The notes: generated by a model not told the origin, from the sequence alone. 30,884 bases of DNA from Fidelibacterota bacterium (GCA_014239505.1 JAAZYT010000018.1:1-30884); one strand, 5' to 3'; positions 15,050-24,267 are shown, numbered from the stretch's first letter. Made by a program: numbers and translations.

Positions 15050-17236
15050 ATGATTAATCCACTTTCAAGATTCGCACCGTTTCTTGTTGGTGACTTTCCA
15101 AAACCTTTTTTAGAATTATTAAGCGGTGTTACTCATCATGAAAAACTTTCTGAAGATGAATTAAAAGGCATACTTTGGAAAGCATATGAATTTGGTTTAA
15201 GACACCATGAAGGTCAAAAAAGATTATCTGGCGAGCCATATTTTGAGTCTCATTGCGTTGAGGTAGCTAAAATTCTTGCAAATTGGAATATGGATCATGT
15301 TACTATTATTGGTGGCTTACTTCATGATACCATAGAAGATACTGATGCAACACTTGAAGATATTGAAGAAATTTTTGGATCTGACGTAGCCAATTTAGTG
15401 AATGGCGCAAGTAAATTAGGTGGTATTCGTTTTTCAAGTCGTAAAGCTAAACAAGCAGGAAATTTCATGAAAATGCTGATTTCTGTTGCACAAGATTTGA
15501 GAGTAATAATTATTAAATTTGCAGATCGATTACATAATATGTCCACGATTAATCATTTGCCAAGAATTAAACAACATCGTATAGCTGTAGAGACTCGTGA
15601 TGTTTATTCACCTTTATCTCATAGATTAGGAATGGCTAAAGTGAAATGGTTATTAGATGATTTAGTACTTAAAACCTTAAATCCAGACATTTATAAAGAA
15701 ATTTCTTCAAAGGTAAAATCATCCAATAAGGATCGTGAAAAATATATTAAAACTATAACAAAAGTTTTAAATGAAGAATTAAAGACTTATAAAATAAACC
15801 CAACTATTGCTGGACGACCTAAATCCTTTTCTTCTATATATGGAAAAATGGTAAAAAGAGGTAAGGCCTTTGAAGAAATATACGATATACTAGCTTTACG
15901 TATGGTTGTAGAAAAAATTGAAGATTGTTATTTAACATTAGGTATCATTCACCAAATCTTTAAACCCCTTCAGGAAAGATTTAAAGATTTTATAGCTAAT
16001 CCTAAAAGCAATGGATATCAATCAATTCATACTACAGTTATAGGGCCAGGTGGTAAATTAGTAGAAATTCAAATAAGGACCGAAGAAATGGAGCAAACAG
16101 CTGAAATAGGTATTGCTGCTCATTGGAGATATAAAGAAGGCCCTAGAGATTCAAAAAATGTTGATAGTCATGTAAAATGGTTAAGAGAGTTATTAGATAT
16201 TCTTCAAAGTGAAGAAAATGATCCTAAAGAATTTATGCATATGTTGAAAATTGATTTATTTAGTGATGAAATATTCGTTTTTACTCCTAAAGGAGACCTT
16301 CTTCAATTACCAGTTAAATCCACTCCATTAGATTTTGCATTTGAAGTTCATTCAGAAGTAGGTAAAACATGTTTAGGTGCTAAAGTAAACCATAAGACAG
16401 TTCCATTGAATACGGTGCTTCAAAATGGTGATACTGTTGAAGTAATTACGAGTAACTCGCAGCAACCCAACTATGGGTGGCTAAAATATGCTATAACTTC
16501 AAAAGCTAGAAATCAAATTAAAAGATATTTAAAGAAACAAGAGAAAGAAGAAAGCATAATAATTGGCGAAGAGATACTAACAAAAAGTTTAAGACGTCTA
16601 AAAATATTGAAACAAATAGATGAAGTCAAAAATGCATATTCAAAATTTGGATTCGGAGGTGTAGAAGATTTAATTGAATCACTTGGTAAAGGAGACATTT
16701 CTGTTAGAGATATACTTGACAAACTTTCTCCGGAGAATGTAGATCTAGAAGAAGATGATACTTCTAAGTTTTTTAAATTCCGTAAAAAAGAAAGTAGAAA
16801 TATAAAAATTGAAGGTATTTCAAATATAATGGCGAATTTTGGTAAGTGTTGTAACCCTATCCCAGGCGATGATATGGTTGGTTTTATTACTAGGGGTCGA
16901 GGAATTACAGTCCATCGTTCTGAATGTTCAAGCTTACCATTGTTAAGAGAAGAATCAGATAGATTATTACCTGTTGATTGGGAAGTTGCTAGAAAGGATT
17001 TTTTTAATGTTAGAATGAAAGTTGTAGGTCAGGATCGTAAGGGTCTTTTAAAAGATATGACAGAAACAATTTCAAAACTAAGTATAAATATGACTTCGGT
17101 TGATATTAAAGTTAAAGATACAGTAGCTACAGCAATATTTATCATTCAAGTTAATAATGTCAAACAATTAGATAGAGTTGTAAGAAAAATGTCTAACGTC
17201 AAGAATATAGACTTAGTTGAACGTAGTAATAAATAA
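15050..17236 (+). CDS. rel: Bifunctional (p)ppGpp synthetase/hydrolase Rel
   Basis: Rel makes and degrades the alarmone (p)ppGpp. The domains in order are: HD hydrolase (about 45-200) with LLHDTIEDT containing H92 and D93, so hydrolysis looks intact; synthetase (about 240-370) with GRPKSFSSIYGK, YDILALRMVV, NPKSNGYQSIHTTV and VEIQIRTEEM; TGS (about 405-465) with DEIFVFTPKG; a helical region; a zinc-finger-like CCNPIPGD with HRSECSS (about 600-630); and ACT (about 655-725). Both active-site sets look complete, so I call it bifunctional. At 728 residues the length is normal. It begins with zero spacing after dnaB and ends the operon. Confidence 0.96.
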   Translation: MINPLSRFAPFLVGDFPKPFLELLSGVTHHEKLSEDELKGILWKAYEFGLRHHEGQKRLSGEPYFESHCVEVAKILANWNMDHVTIIGGLLHDTIEDTDATLEDIEEIFGSDVANLVNGASKLGGIRFSSRKAKQAGNFMKMLISVAQDLRVIIIKFADRLHNMSTINHLPRIKQHRIAVETRDVYSPLSHRLGMAKVKWLLDDLVLKTLNPDIYKEISSKVKSSNKDREKYIKTITKVLNEELKTYKINPTIAGRPKSFSSIYGKMVKRGKAFEEIYDILALRMVVEKIEDCYLTLGIIHQIFKPLQERFKDFIANPKSNGYQSIHTTVIGPGGKLVEIQIRTEEMEQTAEIGIAAHWRYKEGPRDSKNVDSHVKWLRELLDILQSEENDPKEFMHMLKIDLFSDEIFVFTPKGDLLQLPVKSTPLDFAFEVHSEVGKTCLGAKVNHKTVPLNTVLQNGDTVEVITSNSQQPNYGWLKYAITSKARNQIKRYLKKQEKEESIIIGEEILTKSLRRLKILKQIDEVKNAYSKFGFGGVEDLIESLGKGDISVRDILDKLSPENVDLEEDDTSKFFKFRKKESRNIKIEGISNIMANFGKCCNPIPGDDMVGFITRGRGITVHRSECSSLPLLREESDRLLPVDWEVARKDFFNVRMKVVGQDRKGLLKDMTETISKLSINMTSVDIKVKDTVATAIFIIQVNNVKQLDRVVRKMSNVKNIDLVERSNK

Positions 17237-17251
17237 AATATTTATTTAAGC

Positions 17252-17668
17252 ATGGGTAGATATCTAGCCATTGATCATGGATTGAAAAGAATTGGGTTGG
17301 CTTTATCAGACCCTATGAAAATTATTGCTAAACCTTTTAAAACTATCCAATACAGTAATTTAGATGACTTTTTTAAGTCTTTAACTGTTATAATAGAAGA
17401 AAAAGAAGTTGAATGCATTGTACTTGGTTATCCAATTGGAATGAAGGGGCAAGAAACAATACAAACAAAAAATGTCTTAGAATTTAATGAAAAATTAAAA
17501 TTAAAGATTAAAATTCCAATAGTATTTCAAGATGAGCGGTTGAGTTCGTTAAGTGCTGAAAAATCACTAATTGAACAAAAAATAAAAACAGGATTTAATA
17601 AAAGTAAAATTGATGAAACTGCTGCCGCTATTTTTTTGCAGCAATTTTTAGATACTAAGCGTATATGA
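17252..17668 (+). CDS. ruvX: Holliday-junction resolvase-like protein RuvX/YqgF
   Basis: A 138-residue RNase H-fold protein. The acidic catalytic positions are visible in LAIDHGLKRIG (near the start), QDERLSSLSA and KIDETAAAIFLQQFL (near the end). In E. coli YqgF processes the 5' end of pre-16S rRNA, while related proteins act on Holliday junctions. It starts 15 bases after rel without a Shine-Dalgarno and overlaps lnt by four bases as ATGA. The length matches the family. Confidence 0.93.
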   Translation: MGRYLAIDHGLKRIGLALSDPMKIIAKPFKTIQYSNLDDFFKSLTVIIEEKEVECIVLGYPIGMKGQETIQTKNVLEFNEKLKLKIKIPIVFQDERLSSLSAEKSLIEQKIKTGFNKSKIDETAAAIFLQQFLDTKRI

Positions 17669-19155
17669 ATTTGCTTTTTAATCGTTCATCATTTCATCTT
17701 TCAATTATAAGTGGCATATTAATTGGTTTTGCTTATCCTCCATTCCCTGGAATAACTGCATGGTTTGGTTTTGTTCCTTTAATTCATATTTGGTTAAGTG
17801 AATCTCCAAAAGAATCAGCTAGATGGAGTTTTTTATCTGCTGTTATTGCAAACACTATTTCTTTCTATTGGATAGGTCTGAATTCTGGTGCATCATTATT
17901 TCCCGTACTTTTATCTCTAATTAGCTGTATTATTTATTTATCATCAATGTGGGCTCTAGTTGGTTTCTTCTTATCTCATCTAAATAAACGTTTTGGTAAT
18001 GGACTTGCAATGATCCCTTTTGTTTGGGTTACATTTGAATGGTTACGAAGCTTTGGTCCTTTAGGTTTTCCATGGGCAAACTTAGCAATAACGCAAACTA
18101 AATTTCTCCCACTTATACAAATAATCGATACAACAGGTTCAGAAGGTGTAGGCTTTTGGATTTTATTATTGAATACTCTTTTATATATCTTTCTTAGAAC
18201 TAATATTTTTGATAAAAAATTAGTTATATCATTAATATTAGTATTCTTAATACCTTGGGTTTTTGGAACTATTAGATTTCAATTTTTTGAAACAAAACAT
18301 AATATTAAAAGTCGTACTATATCTGCAATTCAACCAAACGTGAATCCCAATCAAAAATGGGATGTATCATATCGAGATAGATTATATACTATTATGGATT
18401 CTCTTAATGCTGAAGCATATTCATTTGATCCTGATTTAGTTCTTTGGCCCGAAGCAGCATTGCCTGCTTATATGCGTGTTTCTACATTAAGAAATAAATA
18501 CGAATCATTAGTTAAAAAAACTAAAATTCCATTATTAATGGGAACAGTAGATTATGAGTATAAACAAAATAATCGTTTAAGCTATAATGGTGCAATTTAT
18601 TTTGGAATAAATGATAATCAAATGTATCATAAAATGTTTTTAGTACCTTTCGCCGAATACATTCCACTTTCTAACAATTTTAAAATTCTTAAAAAATTAA
18701 ACTTTGGACAGGCAAATTTTTCACCTGGAGAAACATTCACAACTTTCCCCCTAGATACAATTCGTTTTGGGAATTTAATATGTTATGAATCTAGTCATCC
18801 ATTTGTCGCCAGAAACTTTATTCAAAATGGTGCTAATTTTCTTACTATTGAAGCTAATGATGCTTGGCTTCGTAATTCATCTGGTGTTAGGCAACATTTT
18901 GAACTAGCTGTACTTCGCGCAATTGAACAAAGAGTAGGTATAATTAGAAGTGCAAATACTGGAATTTCTGGTGTAATTAAACCTTCAGGTAAAACTGATC
19001 ATAAAGTTGCTTTTGGAGCTCAAGAAGTTTTTAAAGGTAAAGTAATTCTTAATGATAAAATTACATTTTATGGTATTTACGGAAGTGTTTTTTCTCAATT
19101 ATGCTTTATTATAACTTTCATGCAGTTTATATGGCTAATAAAACGACAAAATTAA
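17665..19155 (+). CDS. lnt: Apolipoprotein N-acyltransferase Lnt
   Basis: Lnt adds the third acyl chain to the N-terminal cysteine of lipoproteins in the inner membrane. The first 200 residues form several membrane helices and include FGPLGFPWANLA (130-141). The nitrilase-like periplasmic domain follows from about 215, and the catalytic triad is present: E263 in LWPEAALPAY, K323 in YHKMFLVPFAEYIPL and C373 in GNLICYES. A final helix lies near the C-terminus. It has 496 residues. Its presence supports a diderm cell with outer-membrane lipoproteins. The last 25 bases overlap the next gene. Confidence 0.96.
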   Translation: MNLLFNRSSFHLSIISGILIGFAYPPFPGITAWFGFVPLIHIWLSESPKESARWSFLSAVIANTISFYWIGLNSGASLFPVLLSLISCIIYLSSMWALVGFFLSHLNKRFGNGLAMIPFVWVTFEWLRSFGPLGFPWANLAITQTKFLPLIQIIDTTGSEGVGFWILLLNTLLYIFLRTNIFDKKLVISLILVFLIPWVFGTIRFQFFETKHNIKSRTISAIQPNVNPNQKWDVSYRDRLYTIMDSLNAEAYSFDPDLVLWPEAALPAYMRVSTLRNKYESLVKKTKIPLLMGTVDYEYKQNNRLSYNGAIYFGINDNQMYHKMFLVPFAEYIPLSNNFKILKKLNFGQANFSPGETFTTFPLDTIRFGNLICYESSHPFVARNFIQNGANFLTIEANDAWLRNSSGVRQHFELAVLRAIEQRVGIIRSANTGISGVIKPSGKTDHKVAFGAQEVFKGKVILNDKITFYGIYGSVFSQLCFIITFMQFIWLIKRQN

Positions 19156-19766
19156 TTCTTTTCTCATTTATTATTTTCAATGTGATTGTTTATGGTCAAA
19201 ATCAAGTTGATCATAAATTAGATCCTGTAATAAAATCTTTAATAATTCCAGGCTGGGGACAAAAATCTTTAGAAAAACCTAAAAGAGCTCGATTTTTTAA
19301 TTATTTAGAATCAGGGATACTACTTACACTTATTGGTTCTTCTACATTTGCTAATATTGAAAAAAAGAATTATAAAGCTTTTGCTTCAAAACATGCAGCA
19401 ATTTCTTCATCTGGGAAAAATCATAAATACTGGGTAGATATTGGAAATTATAATTCAATTGAAAATTATAATGAAGAACATTTAAGAAACCGTGAAATGG
19501 ACGATTTATATTCAGATGATAAAAAATGGAGTTGGGATTGGGATCAAGAATCAAATCGTAAAATATTTGAGAATAAACGTATTCGCGCTGACCAATTAGA
19601 ATTATTTGGAACATTTAGTGTTGGTGCGTTAGTCCTTAATCATATTGTTTCATCAATAGATGCTTTGTATTTAAAAAGAATTTCCACTAATAAATCATTG
19701 ACAATAAATCCCCATAATAATTTAATTTTAGGAAGTGTTGGATATTCTTTAACACTTTCATTCTAA
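19131..19766 (+). CDS. DUF5683-like exported protein
   Basis: This is a 211-residue protein of unknown function. I place the start at ATG 19131, which gives a proper signal peptide (TTKLILFSFIIFNVIVYG, then Q23); the longer frame from 19101 adds residues overlapping lnt with no sense. The mature protein begins with KSLIIPGWGQKSLEKPKRARFF, the family-like 'PGWGQ' element, and contains two hydrophobic stretches (about 65-80 and 165-185) flanking a polar, aromatic-rich middle with WSWDWDQE. Such proteins are common in FCB bacteria and are thought to lie in the envelope. It overlaps lnt by 25 bases. Confidence 0.65.
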   Translation: MANKTTKLILFSFIIFNVIVYGQNQVDHKLDPVIKSLIIPGWGQKSLEKPKRARFFNYLESGILLTLIGSSTFANIEKKNYKAFASKHAAISSSGKNHKYWVDIGNYNSIENYNEEHLRNREMDDLYSDDKKWSWDWDQESNRKIFENKRIRADQLELFGTFSVGALVLNHIVSSIDALYLKRISTNKSLTINPHNNLILGSVGYSLTLSF

Positions 19767-19780
19767 TATAAATTCAAATT

Positions 19781-20500
19781 ATGCATCCACTAGTTAACTT
19801 ATGGTTTTTTCTTGGTTTCTCAACTTCATTATTATTTACTGAAGGTTATTTTGGTTGGCTCCTTCATATAATAATTTTTCTTTCTGTAGTGATTTATAAT
19901 TATAAGATTACTCCACTTATAATTTCTAAAATTATACCATATATATTTTATTTTCCTTTAATGCTTTCATTCTATGTACTTTTTTCATTATTCCTAACTA
20001 ATAACAGTCTTCAAGTAATTATTTTTGAAGCTATTTATGGTTTTCTTAGATTAATACTTATGGTAGCAAATATGATGTATTTTTTTGAAATAACACCAAA
20101 TAAAGATATAGTAATTTTATTAAGAAGTATTTGGATAAAATTTAATCTTGAATGGAAATGGGTAGAAAATTTCTTTTTATTTTTAAGTTTGACCTTAAGA
20201 TTTTATCCCACATTTCAATCTAATTGGAATTCAGTAAGAAATAATCATAAAATGCTTGGACTTGAAGCAAGGACTACTCGTTTAAAAAAAATAATAATGG
20301 TAGCTAATGAAATGCCAGGTCTATTAATCCATGAATTAAAACGTGCTAATGATATTAGCATAGCAATGAAACTTCGAGGTTATGGTAATCAATTTCCTAG
20401 AGGAGTAACATATCCTATTCCATTTAATTGGAATCATGGAATTATGATATTCTTAATTACTTTTGCTTATTTTATTTTATTTAAATATGCCACGATTTAG
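19781..20500 (+). CDS. ECF transporter T component (EcfT/CbiQ-like)
   Basis: EcfT is the membrane scaffold of energy-coupling factor vitamin/metal transporters, linking the S component to the ATPases. The 239-residue protein has four to five hydrophobic segments (about 8-50, 58-80, 85-105, 215-238) and the coupling-helix signature in AMKLRGYG (about 205-212), close to the A-x-x-x-RG coupling motifs that contact EcfA. No EcfA ATPase and no S component are in the window, so partners must be encoded elsewhere. It starts 14 bases after the DUF5683 gene and overlaps truA by 14 bases. The family call is moderately strong. Confidence 0.75.
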   Translation: MHPLVNLWFFLGFSTSLLFTEGYFGWLLHIIIFLSVVIYNYKITPLIISKIIPYIFYFPLMLSFYVLFSLFLTNNSLQVIIFEAIYGFLRLILMVANMMYFFEITPNKDIVILLRSIWIKFNLEWKWVENFFLFLSLTLRFYPTFQSNWNSVRNNHKMLGLEARTTRLKKIIMVANEMPGLLIHELKRANDISIAMKLRGYGNQFPRGVTYPIPFNWNHGIMIFLITFAYFILFKYATI

Positions 20501-21224
20501 TATAATTGTACAATATGATGGTACTGCTTTTCGTGGATGGCAATTACAAAAGCATGATAGAACTATTCAAGGCGAGTTAGAAAAGTCTTTAATAAAATTT
20601 AATAATAATATCATGATACGCGTGTATGGCGCTGGAAGAACCGATACTGGAGTACATGCGACTGGACAAGTGGCACACTTTGATTTAAAAACAAATTTAG
20701 AACCAATTGAATTAAAAAATGCATTAAATGGACATTTACCAAAAGATATTAGAATAATGAACTGCAATCTAGTCTCTGAAAAGTTTCATGCTAGATTTTC
20801 AGCTATAAAAAGATTCTATTTATATAGGATTCGTAATGATAATTTTTTGTTAGATAGAAACTTTACATGGTCTACAGAAAAATTAGATATTGTTAGATTA
20901 AATGATGCAGCTAAAATTATTAAAGGAGATCATGATTTTACATCTTTTAGTCGAAATAATAAAAATTTAGAGCATCGTCGATGTATTATTTATGAATCTT
21001 TATGGAAAGAAGATAATGAAATTGTAAATTACTATATAACTGGGAATAGATTTCTTCACCATATGGTACGTTATTTAGTCGGTACAATGGTTGAAGTATC
21101 ACGTAAAAAAATTCGATTCGAAAAATTTAAAGAACTTATTGAGAATCCTTCAGAAAATGCCAAAATATTTAAAGCACCACCACAAGGTTTAGTTTTATAT
21201 AAAGTAGATTATGCTAATAATTAA
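20487..21224 (+). CDS. truA: tRNA pseudouridine synthase A
   Basis: TruA converts U38-U40 of the anticodon arm to pseudouridine. The start is ATG 20487 (MPRFSIIVQYDGTAFRGWQL), 245 residues; a start at 20463 would add eight hydrophobic residues read from the ecfT overlap. The catalytic Asp is D53 in GAGRTDTGVHATGQ. Later landmarks are FHARFSAIKRFYLYRI, DFTSFS and RFLHHMVRYLVGTM. It overlaps ecfT by 14 bases and htrA by 14 bases, so it is embedded in the envelope operon although its work is on tRNA. Confidence 0.95.
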   Translation: MPRFSIIVQYDGTAFRGWQLQKHDRTIQGELEKSLIKFNNNIMIRVYGAGRTDTGVHATGQVAHFDLKTNLEPIELKNALNGHLPKDIRIMNCNLVSEKFHARFSAIKRFYLYRIRNDNFLLDRNFTWSTEKLDIVRLNDAAKIIKGDHDFTSFSRNNKNLEHRRCIIYESLWKEDNEIVNYYITGNRFLHHMVRYLVGTMVEVSRKKIRFEKFKELIENPSENAKIFKAPPQGLVLYKVDYANN

Positions 21225-22293
21225 AAAAACCATTTTATTTCTTTTTACCTCAATACTTATTTCACAATCTGATATAACTAATTCAAGAACTAATGCTATT
21301 ACAAATGCAATTGAAATTTCTAGTCCTGCTGTTGCTAGTATTAACGTTACTCAGGTCCAAAAATATTCAATAAATCCATTCCAACGAGACCCTTGGTTTG
21401 AATATTTTTTTCCACCTCAAATTAGACAAAGAGAAATAAAAGGTTCTGGTTCAGGTGTTGTGATAAGTCCAGATGGGTATGTGCTAACAAATGATCATGT
21501 GGTTGAGAATGCTACAAAAATTATCGTGACTTTGCCTGGAGGGGAAGAGTATAATGCAGAGGTTATTGGTATGGATAATTTAACTGATTTAGCATTGTTA
21601 AAACTTGATGGTAAAAATTTTCCATTTATTGAAATGGCAAACTCTGATGAATTAATTATAGGTGAATGGGTAATTGCATTGGGAAACCCTTTTGGACTTT
21701 TTGATATGAATCAACAGCCAACTGCAACTATAGGCATAGTTAGTGGAAAAGATCTTGATTTTGGTTTACAAGATGGTAAAGTATTTCAAGATATGATCCA
21801 AACTGATGCGGCTATTAATCCTGGCAATAGTGGAGGACCTTTGGTTAATTCAGAAGGAAACTTAATTGGTATTAATACTTTTATTTATACAGGAAGTAAT
21901 GCTCGCCAAGGATCTATCGGTATTGGATTTGCGATTCCAATAAATCGCGCTAAAAGAATAGCTGAAGAATTAAAGTCAAAAGGTGAAATAATTCGAGATT
22001 TTACAACTGGAATTCGTGCGCAACCACTAGACTCTAGAACTGCTACTTATTTGGATATTCCGATTAAAGAAGGTGTAATTATCACTAGTATTGCTAAAAA
22101 TAGCCCTGCAGAGAATGCTAAACTTGAATATGGTGATATAATAATTGCAGTTGAGAATCAAAAAGTTTCAAGTCTAAATGAAATTTTAGAGGTTATTGAA
22201 GTAAATGACATCCGACCTGGTGATAAAATTCAATTAAGAATTTGGAGAAATGGACGTTATATAAATAAAAAACTTAAATTAGGAAAATTATAG
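21211..22293 (+). CDS. HtrA/DegP-type serine protease, single PDZ
   Basis: A 360-residue periplasmic quality-control protease. A signal peptide (TILFLFTSILIS, then Q19) precedes a trypsin-like domain whose triad is complete: H96 in LTNDHVV, D126 in NLTDLALL and S207 in GNSGGPL. One PDZ domain covers about 270-355 (KEGVIITSIAKNSPAENAKL). DegP and DegQ have two PDZ domains, so this is closer in layout to DegS or MucD-short forms. The cleaved signal argues for a soluble periplasmic enzyme rather than a DegS-type anchored one, but that is not certain. It overlaps truA by 14 bases and is 2 bases from psd. Confidence 0.92.
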   Translation: MLIIKKTILFLFTSILISQSDITNSRTNAITNAIEISSPAVASINVTQVQKYSINPFQRDPWFEYFFPPQIRQREIKGSGSGVVISPDGYVLTNDHVVENATKIIVTLPGGEEYNAEVIGMDNLTDLALLKLDGKNFPFIEMANSDELIIGEWVIALGNPFGLFDMNQQPTATIGIVSGKDLDFGLQDGKVFQDMIQTDAAINPGNSGGPLVNSEGNLIGINTFIYTGSNARQGSIGIGFAIPINRAKRIAEELKSKGEIIRDFTTGIRAQPLDSRTATYLDIPIKEGVIITSIAKNSPAENAKLEYGDIIIAVENQKVSSLNEILEVIEVNDIRPGDKIQLRIWRNGRYINKKLKLGKL

Positions 22294-22295
22294 AT

Positions 22296-22931
22296 ATGAT
22301 TGCAAAAGAGGGCCGTATAATACTTATTCCTTTATTATTAATCACATTACCTATAGGTATTTATGCTCATCTAGTTAATAATACACTTTTTTCATCAATT
22401 TATTTTTTCCTTGGTGTCTTATTTTTATTTTGCATTAATTTTTTTAGAGACCCAAAAAGAACTATTCCAATGGGTGAAAATATAATTATTTCTCCAGCAG
22501 ATGGTAAAATAGTTAAAATTACGGATATTAAAGATCCAGATGTGGGAGATGCGAAACTAGTTTCTATATTTTTAAACGTATTTAACGTTCATGTAAATCG
22601 TGTTCCGATTGATGGTAAAGTTATTTCAACAAAGCATAAATTAGGTAAATTTTTAGCAGCATTTGATCATAAAGCATCAGATGAGAATGAACAGGTAATT
22701 ACAATAATTTCTCATAAAAGTGGAAATTATAAAATAAAACAGATTGCTGGTTTGATTGCTAGAAGGATATTATGCTATGCTAAAGAAGGTTTGATTTTAC
22801 ATAAAGGTGGTAGACTTGGCTTTATTCGATTTGGAAGTAGAACAGATTTAATTATGCCATCAAATGTAAAAATAAATGTAAACTTAGGTGAAAAAGTTAA
22901 AGGTGGTGAAAGTGTCATTGGAGAATTATGA
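22296..22931 (+). CDS. psd: Phosphatidylserine decarboxylase (short, PSD-A type)
   Basis: The enzyme decarboxylates phosphatidylserine to phosphatidylethanolamine. It has 211 residues, as in the short family. Two hydrophobic segments at the N-terminus (about 8-50) anchor it in the inner membrane. SPADGKI (66-72) and NVHVNRVP (97-104) are conserved, and the self-cleavage site is GS at 180-181 in FGSRTD, which generates the pyruvoyl group from Ser181. It pairs with pssA by a 4-base ATGA overlap, completing the PE branch. Confidence 0.94.
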   Translation: MIAKEGRIILIPLLLITLPIGIYAHLVNNTLFSSIYFFLGVLFLFCINFFRDPKRTIPMGENIIISPADGKIVKITDIKDPDVGDAKLVSIFLNVFNVHVNRVPIDGKVISTKHKLGKFLAAFDHKASDENEQVITIISHKSGNYKIKQIAGLIARRILCYAKEGLILHKGGRLGFIRFGSRTDLIMPSNVKINVNLGEKVKGGESVIGEL

Positions 22932-23704
22932 CAAATATTAATACAAAACAACCCAAACGATTAAAACGTTCCTTTATTCCAAATATTGCTACCGTTTTTA
23001 ATATGTTTCTGGGTTTTTTAGCTATAACACTTATTTTAAATAATGAACCAATTAAAGCTGGTTGGGTGATGATGGTTGGGGTTTTTTTTGATGTTCTAGA
23101 TGGTAAATTAGCCCGTTTAATGGGGTTAACTTCTAGGTTTGGAACTGAATTTGATTCACTAGCTGATACTATTTCTTTTTGTGCTGTACCATCAATACTT
23201 GTATATAGTGTTTATGTTGAAGGGCTGCCCATAATTCTTGGAGCTGCTATTAGCTTTATGCCACTTTTATTCGGGACGATACGTTTGGCAAAATTTAATA
23301 TTGATACTTCTGATGAGCCAAAACCATATTTTATTGGTTTAACTACACCACTAGCAGCAATAACTATTATTGCGTTTATGCTCTTTAATTATCAGTTATA
23401 TAATGATATGGGTGATCCTAGGTTAGCTTTGGTTATAGTTGCTATCATGAGTTTTCTAGAAATCAGTCCTGTACGTTTCTCAAAATTTCCAATTCTTAGT
23501 TTAAAAAGAGGGCGAAATAACAATTTACGTTTAGTTGGCTTAGGAATCACTTTACTTGGTCTTCTATTCTTTAGAGGTTTGGTTCTCTTTCCTTTAATGT
23601 CAGTTTACATTATATGGTCCATTATTAAATGGACTCTTGATAAAGATCGTTTAAGTTTAGATTTAGATTCTGAATCAAATTTGGAGAAAAATGATGTTGA
23701 ATAA
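22928..23704 (+). CDS. pssA: CDP-diacylglycerol-serine O-phosphatidyltransferase
   Basis: This enzyme makes phosphatidylserine from CDP-diacylglycerol and serine. The CDP-alcohol phosphatidyltransferase signature is complete: D58-G59-x2-A62-R63-x8-G72-x3-D76-x3-D80. Several membrane helices fill the 258 residues. The product is the substrate of the upstream psd gene. The adjacent enzyme makes the serine specificity very likely. It overlaps the following gene by 14 bases; the acidic C-terminus (NLEKNDVE) is encoded there. Confidence 0.93.
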   Translation: MTNINTKQPKRLKRSFIPNIATVFNMFLGFLAITLILNNEPIKAGWVMMVGVFFDVLDGKLARLMGLTSRFGTEFDSLADTISFCAVPSILVYSVYVEGLPIILGAAISFMPLLFGTIRLAKFNIDTSDEPKPYFIGLTTPLAAITIIAFMLFNYQLYNDMGDPRLALVIVAIMSFLEISPVRFSKFPILSLKRGRNNNLRLVGLGITLLGLLFFRGLVLFPLMSVYIIWSIIKWTLDKDRLSLDLDSESNLEKNDVE

Positions 23705-23984
23705 ACGTTCGCTTTCAATTATTGTGCTTATACTTTTTTTTGGAACACTCTTTGGAACGTTGTTAGGAGAATTACTTGGTTGGGTTTTACCTGATAGTGT
23801 TGTTCGTGATTTTTTTTTAAAAAGTATAAATTTTAACTTAGGTAACGTAGTAGGTAATGAAACTGGTGTAGTTACTTTAGATCTGATAATGTTATCTATA
23901 AAATTTGGTCTAACACTTACATTTAATTTTACTAGTATTATTGGTTTTACAACAGCTTATTATTTTCTAAGGTATTTCAGATAA
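23691..23984 (+). CDS. DUF4321-like small membrane protein
   Basis: A 97-residue protein with two hydrophobic helices (about 8-32 and 66-94). It has the pattern GTLFGTLLGELLGWVLPDSVVRDFFL, and its C-terminal half (LDLIMLSIKFGLTLTFN) fits DUF4321 as I remember it. Its function is unknown. The start is ATG 23691 or 23694, both served by GGAG at 23683-23686, within the pssA end. It lies between lipid synthesis and tatA, which suggests inner-membrane work. Confidence 0.6.
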   Translation: MMLNKRSLSIIVLILFFGTLFGTLLGELLGWVLPDSVVRDFFLKSINFNLGNVVGNETGVVTLDLIMLSIKFGLTLTFNFTSIIGFTTAYYFLRYFR

Positions 23985-24033
23985 CCATTATAAATTACAC
24001 TTATTAAATGCACTTTTTTATTGGAGGTATGAA

Positions 24034-24267
24034 ATGATTAATCAAGAACTATTTTTTGCAGCTATGCCAGGTGGATGGGAAATGGTAGTTATAGCTTTAG
24101 TAATCCTTTTAATGTTTGGTGCAAAAAAACTTCCAGAATTAGCTCGTGGATTAGGTCAAGGTATTAGAGAGTTTAAAGGTGCTGTTGATGGTGTTAAGGA
24201 TGAACTCAAAGATGCGGAAGAGTCAATTGAGAAAAATAACGAGTCAGATCAAGAAACAAATAATTAA
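24034..24267 (+). CDS. tatA: Twin-arginine translocase subunit TatA/E
   Basis: TatA forms the pore-like part of the Tat system for folded proteins. The 77-residue protein has a short N-terminal region, one transmembrane helix (WEMVVIALVILLMFG, about 15-29), the amphipathic helix KKLPELARGLGQGIREFKGA, and an acidic hydrophilic tail. GGAGG at 24023-24027 precedes ATG 24034. No tatC is nearby. It ends the operon, with a terminator 21 bases after its stop codon. Confidence 0.92.
   Translation: MINQELFFAAMPGGWEMVVIALVILLMFGAKKLPELARGLGQGIREFKGAVDGVKDELKDAEESIEKNNESDQETNN

Noticed and set aside
19101..19130. Longer start for the DUF5683 gene
   Set aside because: The extra ten residues precede a complete signal peptide that begins at 19131.
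20463..20486. Longer start for truA
   Set aside because: The extra residues come from the ecfT frame; MPRFSIIVQYDGT at 20487 is the family start.
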